Both the position numbers and the translations under genes were made by a program. From NCBI RefSeq assembly GCF_014196335.1, contig NZ_JACIDM010000001.1, positions 496,001-560,000 on the forward strand: a stretch of DNA of 64,000 nucleotides. Direction: 5' to 3'. The first letter of the stretch is position 1. Every line of letters begins with the position of its first letter. Below are positions 26,919 to 36,506 of this stretch, in pieces. The notes under the pieces were generated by a model. It was given only the letters and a program-made list of their open reading frames with translations, was not told the origin of the DNA and ran no database searches. Origin of the DNA: Brevundimonas lenta (GTDB lineage: Bacteria; Pseudomonadota; Alphaproteobacteria; Caulobacterales; Caulobacteraceae).

Positions 26919-27346
26919 TCCGCTACGCCCTGACCTGCGAGCACGACCACGGCTTCGAGGCGTGGTTCGGATCGTCGTCCGACTATGACGACCAGGCCGG
27001 CCGCGGTCTGGTGGAATGCCCGATGTGCGGCTCGACCGCCGTCCGCAAGCAGATCATGGCCCCCGCCGTGGCCGGGACGAAGAAGTCCGCCGCGCCGGAC
27101 ATGGCGGCGAAGATGCAGACGATGATGACGCAGATGGCCCGCGAGGTTCGGTCCCACGTCGAGCAGAATTTCGACTACGTCGGCGACGCCTTCGCCCGCG
27201 AGGCCCGCGACATCCACGAGGGCCGCTCCGAGAAGCGCGAGATCTACGGCGAGGCCACGCCCGCCGATGTGAAGAAGCTGAAGGACGACGGCGTCCCCTG
27301 CTCGCCGCTGCCGTCGCTGCCGCCCGATCCGGCCAAGATGAACTAG
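26915..27346 (+). CDS. DUF1178 family protein
   Basis: A 143-residue cytoplasmic protein with the DUF1178 start MIRYALTCEHDHGFEAWFGSS, the Cys pair ECPMCGS that probably binds zinc, and a conserved tail containing GDAFAREARDIHEGR and IYGEATPADVKKLKDDGVP. The function of this alphaproteobacterial and betaproteobacterial family is unknown. It overlaps the Nit gene by four bases (ATGA); the grx-nit-DUF1178 order is common in alphaproteobacteria. Confidence 0.9.
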   Translation: MIRYALTCEHDHGFEAWFGSSSDYDDQAGRGLVECPMCGSTAVRKQIMAPAVAGTKKSAAPDMAAKMQTMMTQMAREVRSHVEQNFDYVGDAFAREARDIHEGRSEKREIYGEATPADVKKLKDDGVPCSPLPSLPPDPAKMN

Positions 27347-27355
27347 GCGCCGGGC

Positions 27356-28156
27356 GTGTCGGGGGAGGATCGCTACGAGGAGATCGAGCCGCCGGAGGCG
27401 CTCAAGCCCTTCGTCCGGGTGATCTGGACCTATGTCGCGCCGGCCCCCTCGGGCGCGGTGCAGCGCATCGCTCCGGACGGCTGTCCCGAACTGGTGTTCG
27501 AATCCGGCGAACCCTACGAGGAGCTGTGCCCCGACGGTGCCTGGCGGACCCAGCCGAACATCGTCTTCGCCGGCCAGCTGACCCGGCCGCTGGCGCTGCG
27601 ACCCACCGGTCCGGTCGATCTGATCGCGGTGCGCTTCCAGCCCGACGGCGCGCGCGGTTTCCTCGGGCGTCCCCTGGCCGAAGCGACCGACCGGGCGCTC
27701 GACGCGTCGGACCTGATCCCGGCCGGCCTGACCTGGGACGTCCCCTCCATCCTCGACTGGCTGCAGACGGCCGCCCGCGCCTGGACCCTCGATCCCGTCG
27801 TCCGCGCCGAAGTCGAAGCCGCCGCGGCCGCCGAACCGGGTGCGGCCCGCAACTCCGCCGAACGGCGCGCCCTGCAGCGGGCCTTCCACGACCGCGTCGG
27901 CGTGCCGCCCCAGACCCTCCGCTCGGTCTTCCGCTTCCGCCGCGTGTTCAACAACGCCGCCCAGGTCGCCGATCCGGAGGCCGGGGCCTGGCTGCGCGCC
28001 GGTCTGGACGCCGGCTATTTCGACCAGCCGCAGATGGCGCGCGATTTCCGCCGCTTCCTCGGCTGCACCGCCACCGAATGGGCGCGCGAGCAGGTGGAGC
28101 TGGCCCGGCTGATGGCGTCGCAATCCTACAAGCCGGGCGACACCGTCCCGGCCTAG
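27356..28156 (+). CDS. AraC-family transcriptional regulator with a DUF6597-like N-domain
   Basis: A 266-residue regulator. The N-terminal part (PPEALKPFVRVIWTYVAPAP ... RIAPDGCPELVFESGEPYE ... GQLTRPLALRPTGPVDLIAVRFQPDG) is the sensor-type domain seen in many uncharacterised AraC regulators. The C-terminal AraC helix-turn-helix follows at about 185-255 (RALQRAFHDRVGVPPQTLRSVFRFRRVF ... YFDQPQMARDFRRFLGCTATEW). The GTG start gives the family N-terminus. It is in line with the DUF1178 gene (nine bases between). Targets are not evident. Confidence 0.85.
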   Translation: MSGEDRYEEIEPPEALKPFVRVIWTYVAPAPSGAVQRIAPDGCPELVFESGEPYEELCPDGAWRTQPNIVFAGQLTRPLALRPTGPVDLIAVRFQPDGARGFLGRPLAEATDRALDASDLIPAGLTWDVPSILDWLQTAARAWTLDPVVRAEVEAAAAAEPGAARNSAERRALQRAFHDRVGVPPQTLRSVFRFRRVFNNAAQVADPEAGAWLRAGLDAGYFDQPQMARDFRRFLGCTATEWAREQVELARLMASQSYKPGDTVPA

Positions 28157-28184
28157 ACATGCGGGGTCACCGAGGGGATCCGAC

Positions 28185-28640
28185 ATGCCGATCATCGCCG
28201 CACTCGCCGCCGCCGCGGCCCTGGCCGAACCGACCGCCGCCGACCTGTCCTGGTTCAGCGGCTACTGGCTGACCTGCGAGGACGGCCAGGAGGTGTCCGA
28301 GACCTGGAGCGATCCGCGCGGCGGCCTGTTGGCCGGCCACGGCATGACCCTGGCCGGCGGCCGCGCCAGCTTCGAGATGTTCCGCATCGCCCCGCACGAG
28401 GGCGGCGTCGCCTATTTCGCCCAGCCGGGCGGCCAGCCGCCGGTGATCTTCCCGGCGACCGAGGTGACCGCCACGCGCGCCGTCTTCGTCAATCCGGAGA
28501 ACGACTTCCCGCAGCGGATCACGTACACCCTCGACGGAGACCGCCTGACCGCCCGTATCGACGGCCAGATGAACGGCCAGCCGCAGGATATGGAATGGCG
28601 CTACCGGAAGGCCGAACTGAACGCCCGCTGCCCGACCTGA
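28185..28640 (+). CDS. DUF6265 family exported protein
   Basis: A 151-residue protein. A short hydrophobic start (MPIIAALAAAAALAEPTAAD) looks like a signal peptide. The mature part is a small beta-barrel-like domain with LSWFSGYWLTCEDGQEVSETW, RASFEMFRI and FVNPENDFPQRITYTLDGDRLTARI, the pattern of DUF6265. The function is unknown; the fold resembles lipocalin-like stress proteins. GAGGGGAT precedes the ATG. Its 3' end overlaps the acetyltransferase frame. Confidence 0.82.
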   Translation: MPIIAALAAAAALAEPTAADLSWFSGYWLTCEDGQEVSETWSDPRGGLLAGHGMTLAGGRASFEMFRIAPHEGGVAYFAQPGGQPPVIFPATEVTATRAVFVNPENDFPQRITYTLDGDRLTARIDGQMNGQPQDMEWRYRKAELNARCPT

Positions 28641-29131
28641 CCTGGCGGGCGATGACGCCGGCCGATCTGGACGCCGTCGCTGACATCGCCGTCATCGGGT
28701 TCCCCGAGCATTTCGAGGGTCGCGACTGTTTCGAGAACCGTCTGGCCCTGAACGCCCCCGGCTGTTTCGTCCTGGCCGGCGCCGACGACCGGCCGCTGGG
28801 CTATCTGGTGGCCTATCCGTGGAGCGCGGGTTCCGCTCCGGCGCTGAACACCCTGATCGAGGCGATCCCGGACGACGCGGCGGTCATGTATCTGCACGAC
28901 CTCGCCATCCATCCCGATGCGCGGGGCTCGGGCGCGTCGAAGCCGATCGTGGAGGCCCTGGCCGATCAGGCGCGGGCCGCCGGCTGGCCCGCCCTGGCCC
29001 TGGTCGCGGTCAATGACGCCGTGCGCTTCTGGGAAGGGCACGGCTTCACGGTGTCGGACGCGCCGGGGATGTCGGCGAAGCTCGCCAGCTACGGCCCCGA
29101 CGCGCGTTACATGATCAGGCCGCTGGCGTAG
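28595..29131 (+). CDS. GNAT family N-acetyltransferase
   Basis: A 178-residue acetyltransferase. Beta strand 1 is LTWRAMTPADLDAVADIA. The central strand and acetyl-CoA pyrophosphate loop are VMYLHDLAIHPDARGSGASKPIVEAL, a variant of the usual Q/RxxGxG/A signature. The C-terminal ALVAVNDAVRFWEGHGF motif is typical. The ATG at 28595 (AGGA upstream, 46-base overlap with DUF6265) preserves strand 1; an ATG at 28652 would cut it. The substrate is unknown. The 3' end overlaps the convergent hypothetical gene by 17 bases. Confidence 0.8.
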   Translation: MALPEGRTERPLPDLTWRAMTPADLDAVADIAVIGFPEHFEGRDCFENRLALNAPGCFVLAGADDRPLGYLVAYPWSAGSAPALNTLIEAIPDDAAVMYLHDLAIHPDARGSGASKPIVEALADQARAAGWPALALVAVNDAVRFWEGHGFTVSDAPGMSAKLASYGPDARYMIRPLA

Positions 29132-29492
29132 TCGCAGCGGGGGCCGGGGCCCAGGCGCGGTCGCGCAGGTGCGAACAGTCGGGCAGGGGCTCGTTCGGGC
29201 TTTGCGCGCCGCCGAGCGCCATCCAGATGCCGACCCATTCGCCGCGATAGTTGTCGACGCCCACCGGCCAGTCCCACGACGGGATGGTGCGGGTGATCAT
29301 GGAGTCGAAATCGGCGTTGCCGGACGATTTGGCGATCACCGCCTCGGCGACGCGCGACTGGCGGTTGCGGGACCAGCGGATGCAGACGCCGGCGGCGCCG
29401 CGCGTGGCGGTGGCCGGTTCGGCCGCGGCCTGCGGCGCGGGGGCGGAAGCGGGCGTGGTGGCCAGCAGGCCGGCGAAAAGCATGGCGAACAT
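29115..29492 (-). CDS. hypothetical exported protein
   Basis: A 125-residue protein. A hydrophobic leader (MFAMLFAGLLATTPASAPA) is followed by an Ala/Pro-rich linker. The conserved-looking core VCIRWSRNRQSRVAEAVIAKSSGNADFDSMITRTIPSWDW resembles a TonB C-terminal-type alpha/beta module, but this is weak. No catalytic motif is seen. It lies between the acetyltransferase (convergent) and ubiG (upstream on the same strand, 33 bases away) and may be read from the ubiG transcript. Confidence 0.55.
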   Translation of the reverse strand: MFAMLFAGLLATTPASAPAPQAAAEPATATRGAAGVCIRWSRNRQSRVAEAVIAKSSGNADFDSMITRTIPSWDWPVGVDNYRGEWVGIWMALGGAQSPNEPLPDCSHLRDRAWAPAPAATTPAA

Positions 29493-29525
29493 GGAAGCAG
29501 GAATTCTCCGTCGCCCGGTCCGGGA

Positions 29526-30329
29526 TCAGTCCCGCGTGGCGATCATCATGTAGTTGATATCGGCGTCAGAGCCTTCCGACCAGCGGTCAGACAGCGGATC
29601 GTAGGCCAGGCCGTAGGGGCCGGTGACCGCCACGGGCTCGTGCGACAGCATCAGGCGCAGTTCGTCGGGCTTGATGAACTGGCGCCAGTCGTGGGTGCCG
29701 GCCGGGACCCAGCGCAGCACGTACTCGGCGGCGAACTTGCCCAGCGCCAGCGCCTTCAGGGTGCGGTTCAGGGTGGCGACGATCATCATGCCGCCGGGCT
29801 TCACCAGCCGCGAACAGGCGCGCACGAAGGCCTCCGGATCGGCGACGTGCTCGATCACTTCCATCGTCAGCACGACGTCGTACGGCCCGGCCCCTTCGGC
29901 CTCCAGCTGTTCGACGGTGGCGGCGCGGTAGGCGATGTCCAGGCCCTGCTGCTGCGCATGGGCGCGGGCGGTGCCGATGTTCTCGCTGGAGGCGTCGACG
30001 GCGGTGACGGCGAAGCCCAGGCGCCGCATCGGCTCGGCGATCAGCCCGCCGCCGCAGCCGACATCCAATAGTGTCAGGCCCTCGAAGGCGGCGCGGGTCT
30101 TCGGGTCGCGCCCGAAGCGTTCGGCGGCGCGGTCCCGCACGAAGGTCAGGCGCGCCGGATTGAAGCGATGCAGGGGGGCGAACGGACCCTTCGCGTCCCA
30201 CCATTCGGCCGCCTGGGCCGAGAAGCGGGCCACGTCCGCGGGGTCGATCGACGGTCCCGCCGCCTGATCGTTGAATTCCCCGGCGCTTTGGGGTTCCCGC
30301 GCCGATACCGTGCCGTTAGAAGCGACCAT
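29526..30329 (-). CDS. ubiG: ubiquinone biosynthesis O-methyltransferase UbiG
   Basis: A 267-residue class I methyltransferase. The UbiG N-terminal block is [25 protein letters not shown]. The SAM-binding motif is [44 protein letters not shown] and the tail [16 protein letters not shown] are characteristic. It methylates the catechol ring in two steps of ubiquinone synthesis. The ATG at 30329 was chosen because a longer start would run into lysC. It is divergent from lysC, with 56 bases between starts. Confidence 0.93.
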   Translation of the reverse strand: MVASNGTVSAREPQSAGEFNDQAAGPSIDPADVARFSAQAAEWWDAKGPFAPLHRFNPARLTFVRDRAAERFGRDPKTRAAFEGLTLLDVGCGGGLIAEPMRRLGFAVTAVDASSENIGTARAHAQQQGLDIAYRAATVEQLEAEGAGPYDVVLTMEVIEHVADPEAFVRACSRLVKPGGMMIVATLNRTLKALALGKFAAEYVLRWVPAGTHDWRQFIKPDELRLMLSHEPVAVTGPYGLAYDPLSDRWSEGSDADINYMMIATRD

Positions 30330-30385
30330 GGGCGCAAGCGATGAACCGCTGCGCCCTTTCACGCAAGACGGAGCCTTCTGCCAGG

Positions 30386-31660
30386 ATGACGCGGCCAGAG
30401 TCAGATCGACTGGTGATGAAGTTCGGAGGCACCTCTATGGGGGACCTCGAACGCATCCGGCGCGCAGCCCGCATCGTCGCCGCCGAAGCGCAGGCCGGCA
30501 GGAAGGTCGCCGTCGTCGTCTCGGCCATGGCCGGCAAGACCAATGAGCTGGTCGCCTGGACCGACGGCGCCGGTCGACCCGCCCAGGGCATCGAGATGTC
30601 GGACGACGAATACGACGTCGTCGTCGCCTCGGGCGAACAGGTCACCGCCGGCCTGCTGGCGCTGACGCTCCGCAACATGGGTCTGAACGCGCGCAGCTGG
30701 ATGGGTTGGCAGATTCCGATCCTGACCGACGACGCCCACGGCCGCGCCCGCATCGAGGACGTGCCGGGCGAGGTGCTGGGCGCCGCGCTGGACAAGGGCG
30801 AGATCGCCGTGGTCCCCGGCTTCCAGGGCGTCACCCGCGACGGCCGCATCACCACCCTGGGCCGCGGCGGCTCCGACACCTCGGCGGTAGCCGTGGCGGC
30901 GGCGCTGGAGTGCCCCTGCGATATCTATACGGACGTCGACGGCGTCTACACGACCGACCCGCGCATCGAATCCCGCGCCCGCCGCCTCGAAAAGGTCTCC
31001 TACGAGGAGATGCTGGAGATGGCGTCGCTGGGCGCCAAGGTGCTGCAGACGCGCTCGGTCGAACTGGCCATGGCGAAACAGGTCCCGGTCCGGGTCCTGT
31101 CCAGCTTTATCGAACCCGACGAGAACGGCGTGCTGCCCGTCAAGTCCGGCACCCTGATCTGCGACGAGGAGGAAATCGTGGAAAAACGCATCGTGTCCGG
31201 CGTGACCATGAGCCGCGACGAAGCCCGCATCACCCTGCTGGGCCTGTCCGACCGGGTCGAGGCGCCCGCCGACGTCTTCACCCGGCTGGCCGACGCCAAC
31301 GTCAACGTGGACATGATCGTCCAGTCGCAGGCGCGCACCGAGGGGGCGGTCAACCTGACCTTCACCACCGGCCGTCGCGACGCCGCCCGCGCCGCCGAGT
31401 TGATGCGCGGCGCGCAAGCCGAGATCGGTTTCGAGGAGCTGCGCGTCGACGAGGACGTGGCCAAGGTCTCGGTCGTCGGGGTCGGCATGCGCAGTCATGC
31501 GGGCGTCGCACAGACCATGTTCAAGGCCCTGGCGGACAAGGGCGTGAAGTTCCAGGCCATCTCGACATCCGAGATCAAGATCAGCGTGCTGATCGATGCG
31601 GCCTATGCGGAACTGGCCGTTCGTGCGCTTCATTCGGCTTACGGATTGGAAGCGGTCTAG
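30386..31660 (+). CDS. lysC: aspartate kinase LysC
   Basis: A 424-residue aspartokinase. The kinase domain begins [20 protein letters not shown] and includes [19 protein letters not shown] and [14 protein letters not shown]. Two ACT domains occupy roughly the last 150 residues ([32 protein letters not shown] and [19 protein letters not shown]), so feedback inhibition by lysine and/or threonine is expected. It makes aspartyl phosphate for lysine, methionine, threonine and diaminopimelate. The frame extends to 30341; the ATG at 30386 matches the family start. ptsP follows after 49 bases. Confidence 0.93.
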   Translation: MTRPESDRLVMKFGGTSMGDLERIRRAARIVAAEAQAGRKVAVVVSAMAGKTNELVAWTDGAGRPAQGIEMSDDEYDVVVASGEQVTAGLLALTLRNMGLNARSWMGWQIPILTDDAHGRARIEDVPGEVLGAALDKGEIAVVPGFQGVTRDGRITTLGRGGSDTSAVAVAAALECPCDIYTDVDGVYTTDPRIESRARRLEKVSYEEMLEMASLGAKVLQTRSVELAMAKQVPVRVLSSFIEPDENGVLPVKSGTLICDEEEIVEKRIVSGVTMSRDEARITLLGLSDRVEAPADVFTRLADANVNVDMIVQSQARTEGAVNLTFTTGRRDAARAAELMRGAQAEIGFEELRVDEDVAKVSVVGVGMRSHAGVAQTMFKALADKGVKFQAISTSEIKISVLIDAAYAELAVRALHSAYGLEAV

Positions 31661-31709
31661 ATTGTAAGCTTGGCAGCACCCACATTGGGCGCTCGAAACG
31701 GGAGGGGGC

Positions 31710-33980
31710 ATGCCGGTTGGCGGATTGACGACGAGGGGGCCGCGTAACCTCCTTCGCCAGATCCGCGAGGCTATGGCGGGAGCGTCGCCGGCCCAGGATC
31801 GGCTGGACACCGTTGTCAGGATCATCGCCCAGTCGATGGTCGCCGAAGTGTGCTCCATCTACCTGCGCCGGGCGTCCGGCGACCTCGAACTGTTCGCCAC
31901 CCAGGGCCTGAAGCCCGAGGCCGTGCACAAGACCCGCCTGCGTCCGGGCGAGGGCCTGGTCGGCGAGGTGGCCCGCTCGGCCGCCCCGATCAGCCTGTCG
32001 GACGCGCCGTCGCACCCCAGCTTCTCGTACCGCCCGGAAACCGGTGAAGACCCGTACCACGCCTTCCTCGGCGCCCCCCTGCTGCGCGGCGGCCGCGCCA
32101 TCGGCGTGCTGGTCGTCCAGAACCGCTCCGAGCGGCGCTACGACGAGGAAGAGGTCGAGGACATCCAGACCATCGCCATGGTGCTGGCCGAGACCGTGGC
32201 CTCCGGCGAACTGCTGGGTCAGGAAGAGCTGCGCGACATCGAGGTCGCGCCCCACCGACCGGAACGTCTCAAGGGCCAAGCCTTCGCCGAAGGGCTGGCG
32301 TATGGCCACGTCGTCCTGCACGAGGCCCCCGTCCCGCCGGAAAACCTGCTGGCCGAGAACCAGCAGGTCGAGGAGATCCGTCTGCGCGAGGCCCTGATCG
32401 GGCTGAAGGCCAACATCGACGCCATGCTGGAAGGCGGGCAGGGCAAGCTGGCGGGCCAGTCGTTCGAGGTGCTGGAAACCTACCGCATGTTCGCCGACGA
32501 CCGGGGCTGGAACCGGTCGCTGGAGGAGGCCGTGCGCACCGGCCTGACGGCCGAAGCCGCCGTCGACCGCGTCCGCAACGAACACCGCGCCCGCTTCGCC
32601 AAGGCGCGCGACCCCTACATCAAGGAGCGGCTGCACGACTTCGAGGACCTGGCCAACCGCCTGTTGCGGGTTCTGGCCGGCGACAGCCCGGGCGAGCGCG
32701 ACCTGCCGCCCGACTCCATCCTGGTCGCCCGTAACCTGGGCCCCGCCGACCTGCTGGAGTATCCGCGCCACAAGATCCGCGGCCTGCTGCTGGAAGAAGG
32801 CTCGGCCGCCAGCCACGCCGCCATCGTCGCCCGCGCCCTGCAGATCCCCTGCGTCGGCCGCCTTATGGGGCTGCGCGACCGCCTGTCCGAGGGCGACCTG
32901 GTCATCGTCGACGGCGAGACTGGCGAGGCCTATCTGCGCCCGCGCCCCGACATGCTGTCGGCGGTGCAGTCGCGGATGGAGGTGCGCAGCCACCGCCAGG
33001 CCGAGTTCGCCAAGCTGCGCGACACGCCCGCCATCACCGCCGACGGCCAGCGCATCACCCTGCACACCAACGCCGGCCTCGCCGTCGATCTCGAGAACCT
33101 GGACGCGACGGGGGCCGAGGGCATCGGCCTGTTCCGCACCGAGTTCCAGTTCATGGTCTCGGAGGAGCTGCCGCGTCTCGACAGCCAGACCGCCCTCTAC
33201 AAGCTGGTGCTGGACACCGCCGGGACCCGGCCGGTCACCTTCCGCACCCTGGATATCGGCGGCGACAAGGTGCTGCCCTATCTCGAGACGACCGAGCGGG
33301 AGGAGAACCCGGCCCTGGGGCGCCGCGCCATCCGTCTGGGCCTCGACCGGCCGGGCCTGCTGCGGCTTCAGCTGCGCGCCCTGCTGACCGCCGCCGCCGG
33401 GCGCGAGCTGCGCGTCATGTTCCCGATGATCGCCACGGTCGACGAGTTCCGCGCCGCCCGCGAACTGGTCGACGTCGAATGCGCCTGGGCCAAGCGGCGC
33501 GGCCGCGAGCTTCCCGCCCTGCTGCGCGTCGGGGCGATGATCGAATGCCCCAGCCTGCTGTGGCACCTCGACGCCCTGCTGCCGCTGACGGACTTCGTCT
33601 CGATCGGCACCAATGACCTGTTCCAGTACATGTTCGCCGCCGACCGCACGAACCCGCTGGTCTCGGATCGCTACGACCCGATGTCGCCGCCGGCGCTGCG
33701 GGCCCTGGCCGAGATCCAGCGCAAATGCGCCGACACCGGCACGCCGGTCTCGGTCTGCGGCGAGCTGGCGGGCCGGCCGCTGGAGGCCTTCGCCCTGCTG
33801 ACGCTGGGCTTCACCCGCCTGTCGGCCCCGGCCGGGGGCGTCGGGCCGGTCAAGCGCATGATCCTGTCCGCCGATCTGGCCGCGGCCCGGCGGGGCATGG
33901 CGAACCTGCTGGGATCCTCCTCCGCCTCCATCCGGGGCGAGCTCGAGACCCTGGCCCGAAAGTTGAACGTCGCGATCTGA
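31710..33980 (+). CDS. ptsP: PtsP, enzyme I of the nitrogen phosphotransferase system (GAF-containing)
   Basis: A 756-residue protein. A GAF domain (about 25-165: RLDTVVRIIAQSMVAEVCSI ... DIQTIAMVLAETVASGELL) precedes the enzyme I modules: the HPr-binding part, the phosphohistidine domain with GSAASHAAIVARALQIP (His near residue 370), and the PEP-binding barrel with GIGLFRTEFQFM, MFPMIATVDE and SIGTNDLFQY. It passes phosphate from PEP to NPr; the GAF domain lets glutamine and alpha-ketoglutarate tune it. GGAGGGGG precedes the ATG. The lysC-ptsP order is conserved in alphaproteobacteria. Confidence 0.95.
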   Translation: MPVGGLTTRGPRNLLRQIREAMAGASPAQDRLDTVVRIIAQSMVAEVCSIYLRRASGDLELFATQGLKPEAVHKTRLRPGEGLVGEVARSAAPISLSDAPSHPSFSYRPETGEDPYHAFLGAPLLRGGRAIGVLVVQNRSERRYDEEEVEDIQTIAMVLAETVASGELLGQEELRDIEVAPHRPERLKGQAFAEGLAYGHVVLHEAPVPPENLLAENQQVEEIRLREALIGLKANIDAMLEGGQGKLAGQSFEVLETYRMFADDRGWNRSLEEAVRTGLTAEAAVDRVRNEHRARFAKARDPYIKERLHDFEDLANRLLRVLAGDSPGERDLPPDSILVARNLGPADLLEYPRHKIRGLLLEEGSAASHAAIVARALQIPCVGRLMGLRDRLSEGDLVIVDGETGEAYLRPRPDMLSAVQSRMEVRSHRQAEFAKLRDTPAITADGQRITLHTNAGLAVDLENLDATGAEGIGLFRTEFQFMVSEELPRLDSQTALYKLVLDTAGTRPVTFRTLDIGGDKVLPYLETTEREENPALGRRAIRLGLDRPGLLRLQLRALLTAAAGRELRVMFPMIATVDEFRAARELVDVECAWAKRRGRELPALLRVGAMIECPSLLWHLDALLPLTDFVSIGTNDLFQYMFAADRTNPLVSDRYDPMSPPALRALAEIQRKCADTGTPVSVCGELAGRPLEAFALLTLGFTRLSAPAGGVGPVKRMILSADLAAARRGMANLLGSSSASIRGELETLARKLNVAI

Positions 33981-34037
33981 TCTGTGCCGGGCCGGAACGG
34001 CCGAGGTGCTTAACAAATCATTGATCGGTCGACCCTT

Positions 34038-35285
34038 ATGAGTTATCCACAGGGTGAATTCGATGGGGCCCCAGGGGCGGGCCCTGACTGTCATCCCGAT
34101 ATGATACAGGGGCCGGGTTCGAGTACGGCGGGCGGGAGTTCCGTGTCGCCGAGCGTGGGGTCGGGCGTTATGGCGCTGCATACGGGCAAGGGCCCGGGAG
34201 AGTTTGGATCGCAAGCCGACTGGAGGGACGTCGTCCCGTCCATCACGGAAGCATCGACTCTGGGCGACGGACTGCGGGAAGCCCGCGAACTGTCCGGCCG
34301 CTCGCTGGCCGAGCTGTCCAGCGTGACCCGCGTGCCCTCGCGCTATCTGGTCGCCCTCGAACAGAACGATTTCTCGGTCCTGCCCAACCGCGTCTTCTCG
34401 ATCGGCTATGTCCGCGCCTACGCCTCGGCCCTGGGCCTGGACGAGCAGCTGGCGGTCGAGCGGTTCAAGCGCGAAAGCCCGGATCCCTCCGTGCCGCTGC
34501 AGCCGCCGGTCGGCGTCGCCTTCGAGGAGGTGAAGCGCTATTCGCCCCGCCTGATCGCCGCCTGCCTGGCGCTGGTCGTGGCCGTGGTCGGCTGGAACGT
34601 CTTCCAGCGCGTCAGCCTGATGCGCGCGCCGCAACCGTCCGACATCGCCGAGGTGCCGGAGAGCTGGCGTCTGGGCACCGTGCCCGGCCAGCAGGCTTCG
34701 ATGCGTCTGACCGCGCCCCGTCCGGCCCCGCCGGACCAGACCGTGCCTGCCCTCTACGTCACCCCGGGCCTCGAAACCGAACTGACCGGCGTCGACCCGA
34801 CCTCGCCCGAGGCGATGGCCGCCGCAGCGGCTGCGGCGACGCCGGTGGCCAAGGCCTTCAACCCGCGCGGCGCCATCTACGGCGAGTCGGCCAACGCCTC
34901 GCAGGTCGTGCTGCAGGCGAAGAAGTCGGCCTATCTGATCGTGCGCATGGCCGACGGCCGCGTGCTGTTCGCCCGCCAGCTGGCGGCCGGCGACGCCTGG
35001 CGCGCCCCTCTGGGCGTGGCGGCCGTGGTCGACGTTCAGGACGTCACCGCCTTCGACGTCTATCTGAACGGCGAGCACGGCGGTCCGCTGCTGGCGGCCC
35101 AGACCTCGCTGGTCCAGCTGAACCAGCGCGCTCAGGCCCTGGCCCGTCAGGCCGCGGCCGAGGTCACGGCCCGCACCGAAGCCGCCGCACGCCAGGCCGC
35201 CGCCCAGGCGCAGGCCCAGGTTCAGGCCCAGGCGGCCAACGCCCAGGCCCAGCTCCAGCCGGTTTCGCTTCAGACCCCGCAATAG
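34038..35285 (+). CDS. RodZ-like helix-turn-helix membrane protein (HTH_25 / DUF4115)
   Basis: A 415-residue protein. A long polar N-terminal tail precedes a RodZ-type HTH (about 75-145: LREARELSGRSLAELSS, YLVALEQNDFSVLPNRVFSIGYVRAYA). One membrane helix (about 175-193, LIAACLALVVAVVGWNVF) and a periplasmic DUF4115 domain (about 290-345: SAYLIVRMADGRVLFARQL) follow. The tail is rich in Ala and Gln with heptad-like repeats. RodZ links MreB to the envelope in rod-shaped cells. It lies 61 bases before ispG, a conserved pairing. The first 44 codons are doubtful; an ATG at 34170 is also possible. Confidence 0.8.
   Translation: MSYPQGEFDGAPGAGPDCHPDMIQGPGSSTAGGSSVSPSVGSGVMALHTGKGPGEFGSQADWRDVVPSITEASTLGDGLREARELSGRSLAELSSVTRVPSRYLVALEQNDFSVLPNRVFSIGYVRAYASALGLDEQLAVERFKRESPDPSVPLQPPVGVAFEEVKRYSPRLIAACLALVVAVVGWNVFQRVSLMRAPQPSDIAEVPESWRLGTVPGQQASMRLTAPRPAPPDQTVPALYVTPGLETELTGVDPTSPEAMAAAAAAATPVAKAFNPRGAIYGESANASQVVLQAKKSAYLIVRMADGRVLFARQLAAGDAWRAPLGVAAVVDVQDVTAFDVYLNGEHGGPLLAAQTSLVQLNQRAQALARQAAAEVTARTEAAARQAAAQAQAQVQAQAANAQAQLQPVSLQTPQ
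34043..34051 (+). promoter_or_regulatory. DnaA box-like sequence
   Basis: TTATCCACA, an exact match to the canonical DnaA box, overlaps codons 2-5 of the RodZ-like frame. A single nonamer can occur by chance, and no cluster of boxes is present. If the true start is at 34170 this box would lie in the promoter region. Confidence 0.3.
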
Positions 35286-35346
35286 CGACGCCGCGACGAC
35301 GCGTGTCGTGGCCATGCCGCAATCCTGAGCCTATGTTCCGCCTCGC

Positions 35347-36495
35347 ATGAGCATGGATCACACCCACGTCCGCCCGTGGCGCCACATCGAGCGCCGCAAG
35401 AGCCGCCAGATCATGGTCGGAAACGTCGCCGTGGGCGGCGATGCGCCGATCAGCGTCCAGTCGATGACCAATACGCCGACCAGCGACGCGGCCGCGACCA
35501 TCGACCAGATCCGCCAGCTGGAAGAGGCCGGCGCCGACATCGTGCGGGTGTCGTGCCCCGACGAGGACTCCACCGCCGCCTTCCGCACCATAGCCCGCGA
35601 GGCCAAGGTGCCGCTCGTTGCGGACATTCACTTCCACTACAAGCGCGGCATCGAGGCCGCCCAGGCCGGCGCCGCCTGTCTGCGCATCAATCCGGGCAAT
35701 ATCGGCTCGCCGGACCGCGTCCGCGAAGTCATCCAGGCCGCCCGCGACCACGGCTGCTCCATGCGCATCGGCGTCAATGCCGGCAGCCTCGAGAAGGAGC
35801 TGCTGGAGAAATACGGCGAGCCCTGTCCCGACGCCATGGTCGAGAGCGCGCTGAACCACGCCCGCATCCTCCAGGACAACGACTTCCACGAGTTCAAGAT
35901 CTCGGTGAAGGCGTCCGACCCCTTCCTGACCGTGGCCGCCTACCAGCAGCTGGCCGAGGCCATCGACTGCCCGCTGCACCTGGGCGTCACCGAGGCGGGG
36001 CCGCTGCGCACCGGCACGATCAAGTCGGCCATCGGCATGGGCTCGATGCTGTGGGCCGGCATCGGCGACACCATCCGCGTGTCGCTGGCCGCCGATCCGG
36101 TCGAGGAGATCAAGGTCGGCTTCGACATTCTCAAGTCGCTGGGCCTGCGCCATCGCGGCGTGAACATCATCGCCTGTCCGTCGTGCGCGCGGCAGGGCTT
36201 CAACGTCATCGAGACGGTCGGCATCCTCGAGGAGAAGCTGGCCCACGTGACCACGCCGATGTCGCTGTCGATCATCGGCTGCGTCGTCAACGGCCCGGGC
36301 GAGGCGCTCTACACCGACGTCGGTTTCACCGGTGGCGGCAAGGGCGCCGGCATGGTCTATCTGAACGGCAAGATCGCCCACAAACAGGCCAATGAGGGGA
36401 TGATCGACGAGATCGTCCAACAGGTCGAACGCAAGGCCGCCGAGCTGGAAGCGGCGCGGGCGGCGCAAGAGGCGGTGCGCACCGCCGCGGAATAG
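35347..36495 (+). CDS. ispG: 4-hydroxy-3-methylbut-2-enyl diphosphate synthase IspG
   Basis: A 382-residue enzyme of the MEP isoprenoid pathway. The TIM-barrel start is [20 protein letters not shown] followed by [27 protein letters not shown] and [10 protein letters not shown] are family blocks. The [4Fe-4S] cluster ligands are the two Cys in [10 protein letters not shown] and the Cys in [12 protein letters not shown], with the last Glu completing coordination. It reductively opens the MEcPP ring. The length matches alphaproteobacterial IspG. A small DUF333 lipoprotein gene follows 11 bases later. Confidence 0.97.
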   Translation: MSMDHTHVRPWRHIERRKSRQIMVGNVAVGGDAPISVQSMTNTPTSDAAATIDQIRQLEEAGADIVRVSCPDEDSTAAFRTIAREAKVPLVADIHFHYKRGIEAAQAGAACLRINPGNIGSPDRVREVIQAARDHGCSMRIGVNAGSLEKELLEKYGEPCPDAMVESALNHARILQDNDFHEFKISVKASDPFLTVAAYQQLAEAIDCPLHLGVTEAGPLRTGTIKSAIGMGSMLWAGIGDTIRVSLAADPVEEIKVGFDILKSLGLRHRGVNIIACPSCARQGFNVIETVGILEEKLAHVTTPMSLSIIGCVVNGPGEALYTDVGFTGGGKGAGMVYLNGKIAHKQANEGMIDEIVQQVERKAAELEAARAAQEAVRTAAE

Positions 36496-36506
36496 GGGGA
36501 AGGCCG

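Noticed and set aside
31581..35315. Very long open frame (over 1200 codons) on the minus strand opposite lysC, ptsP and the RodZ-like gene
   Set aside because: High-GC DNA leaves shadow frames open. Its translation has no domain pattern and the opposite strand carries three clear genes.
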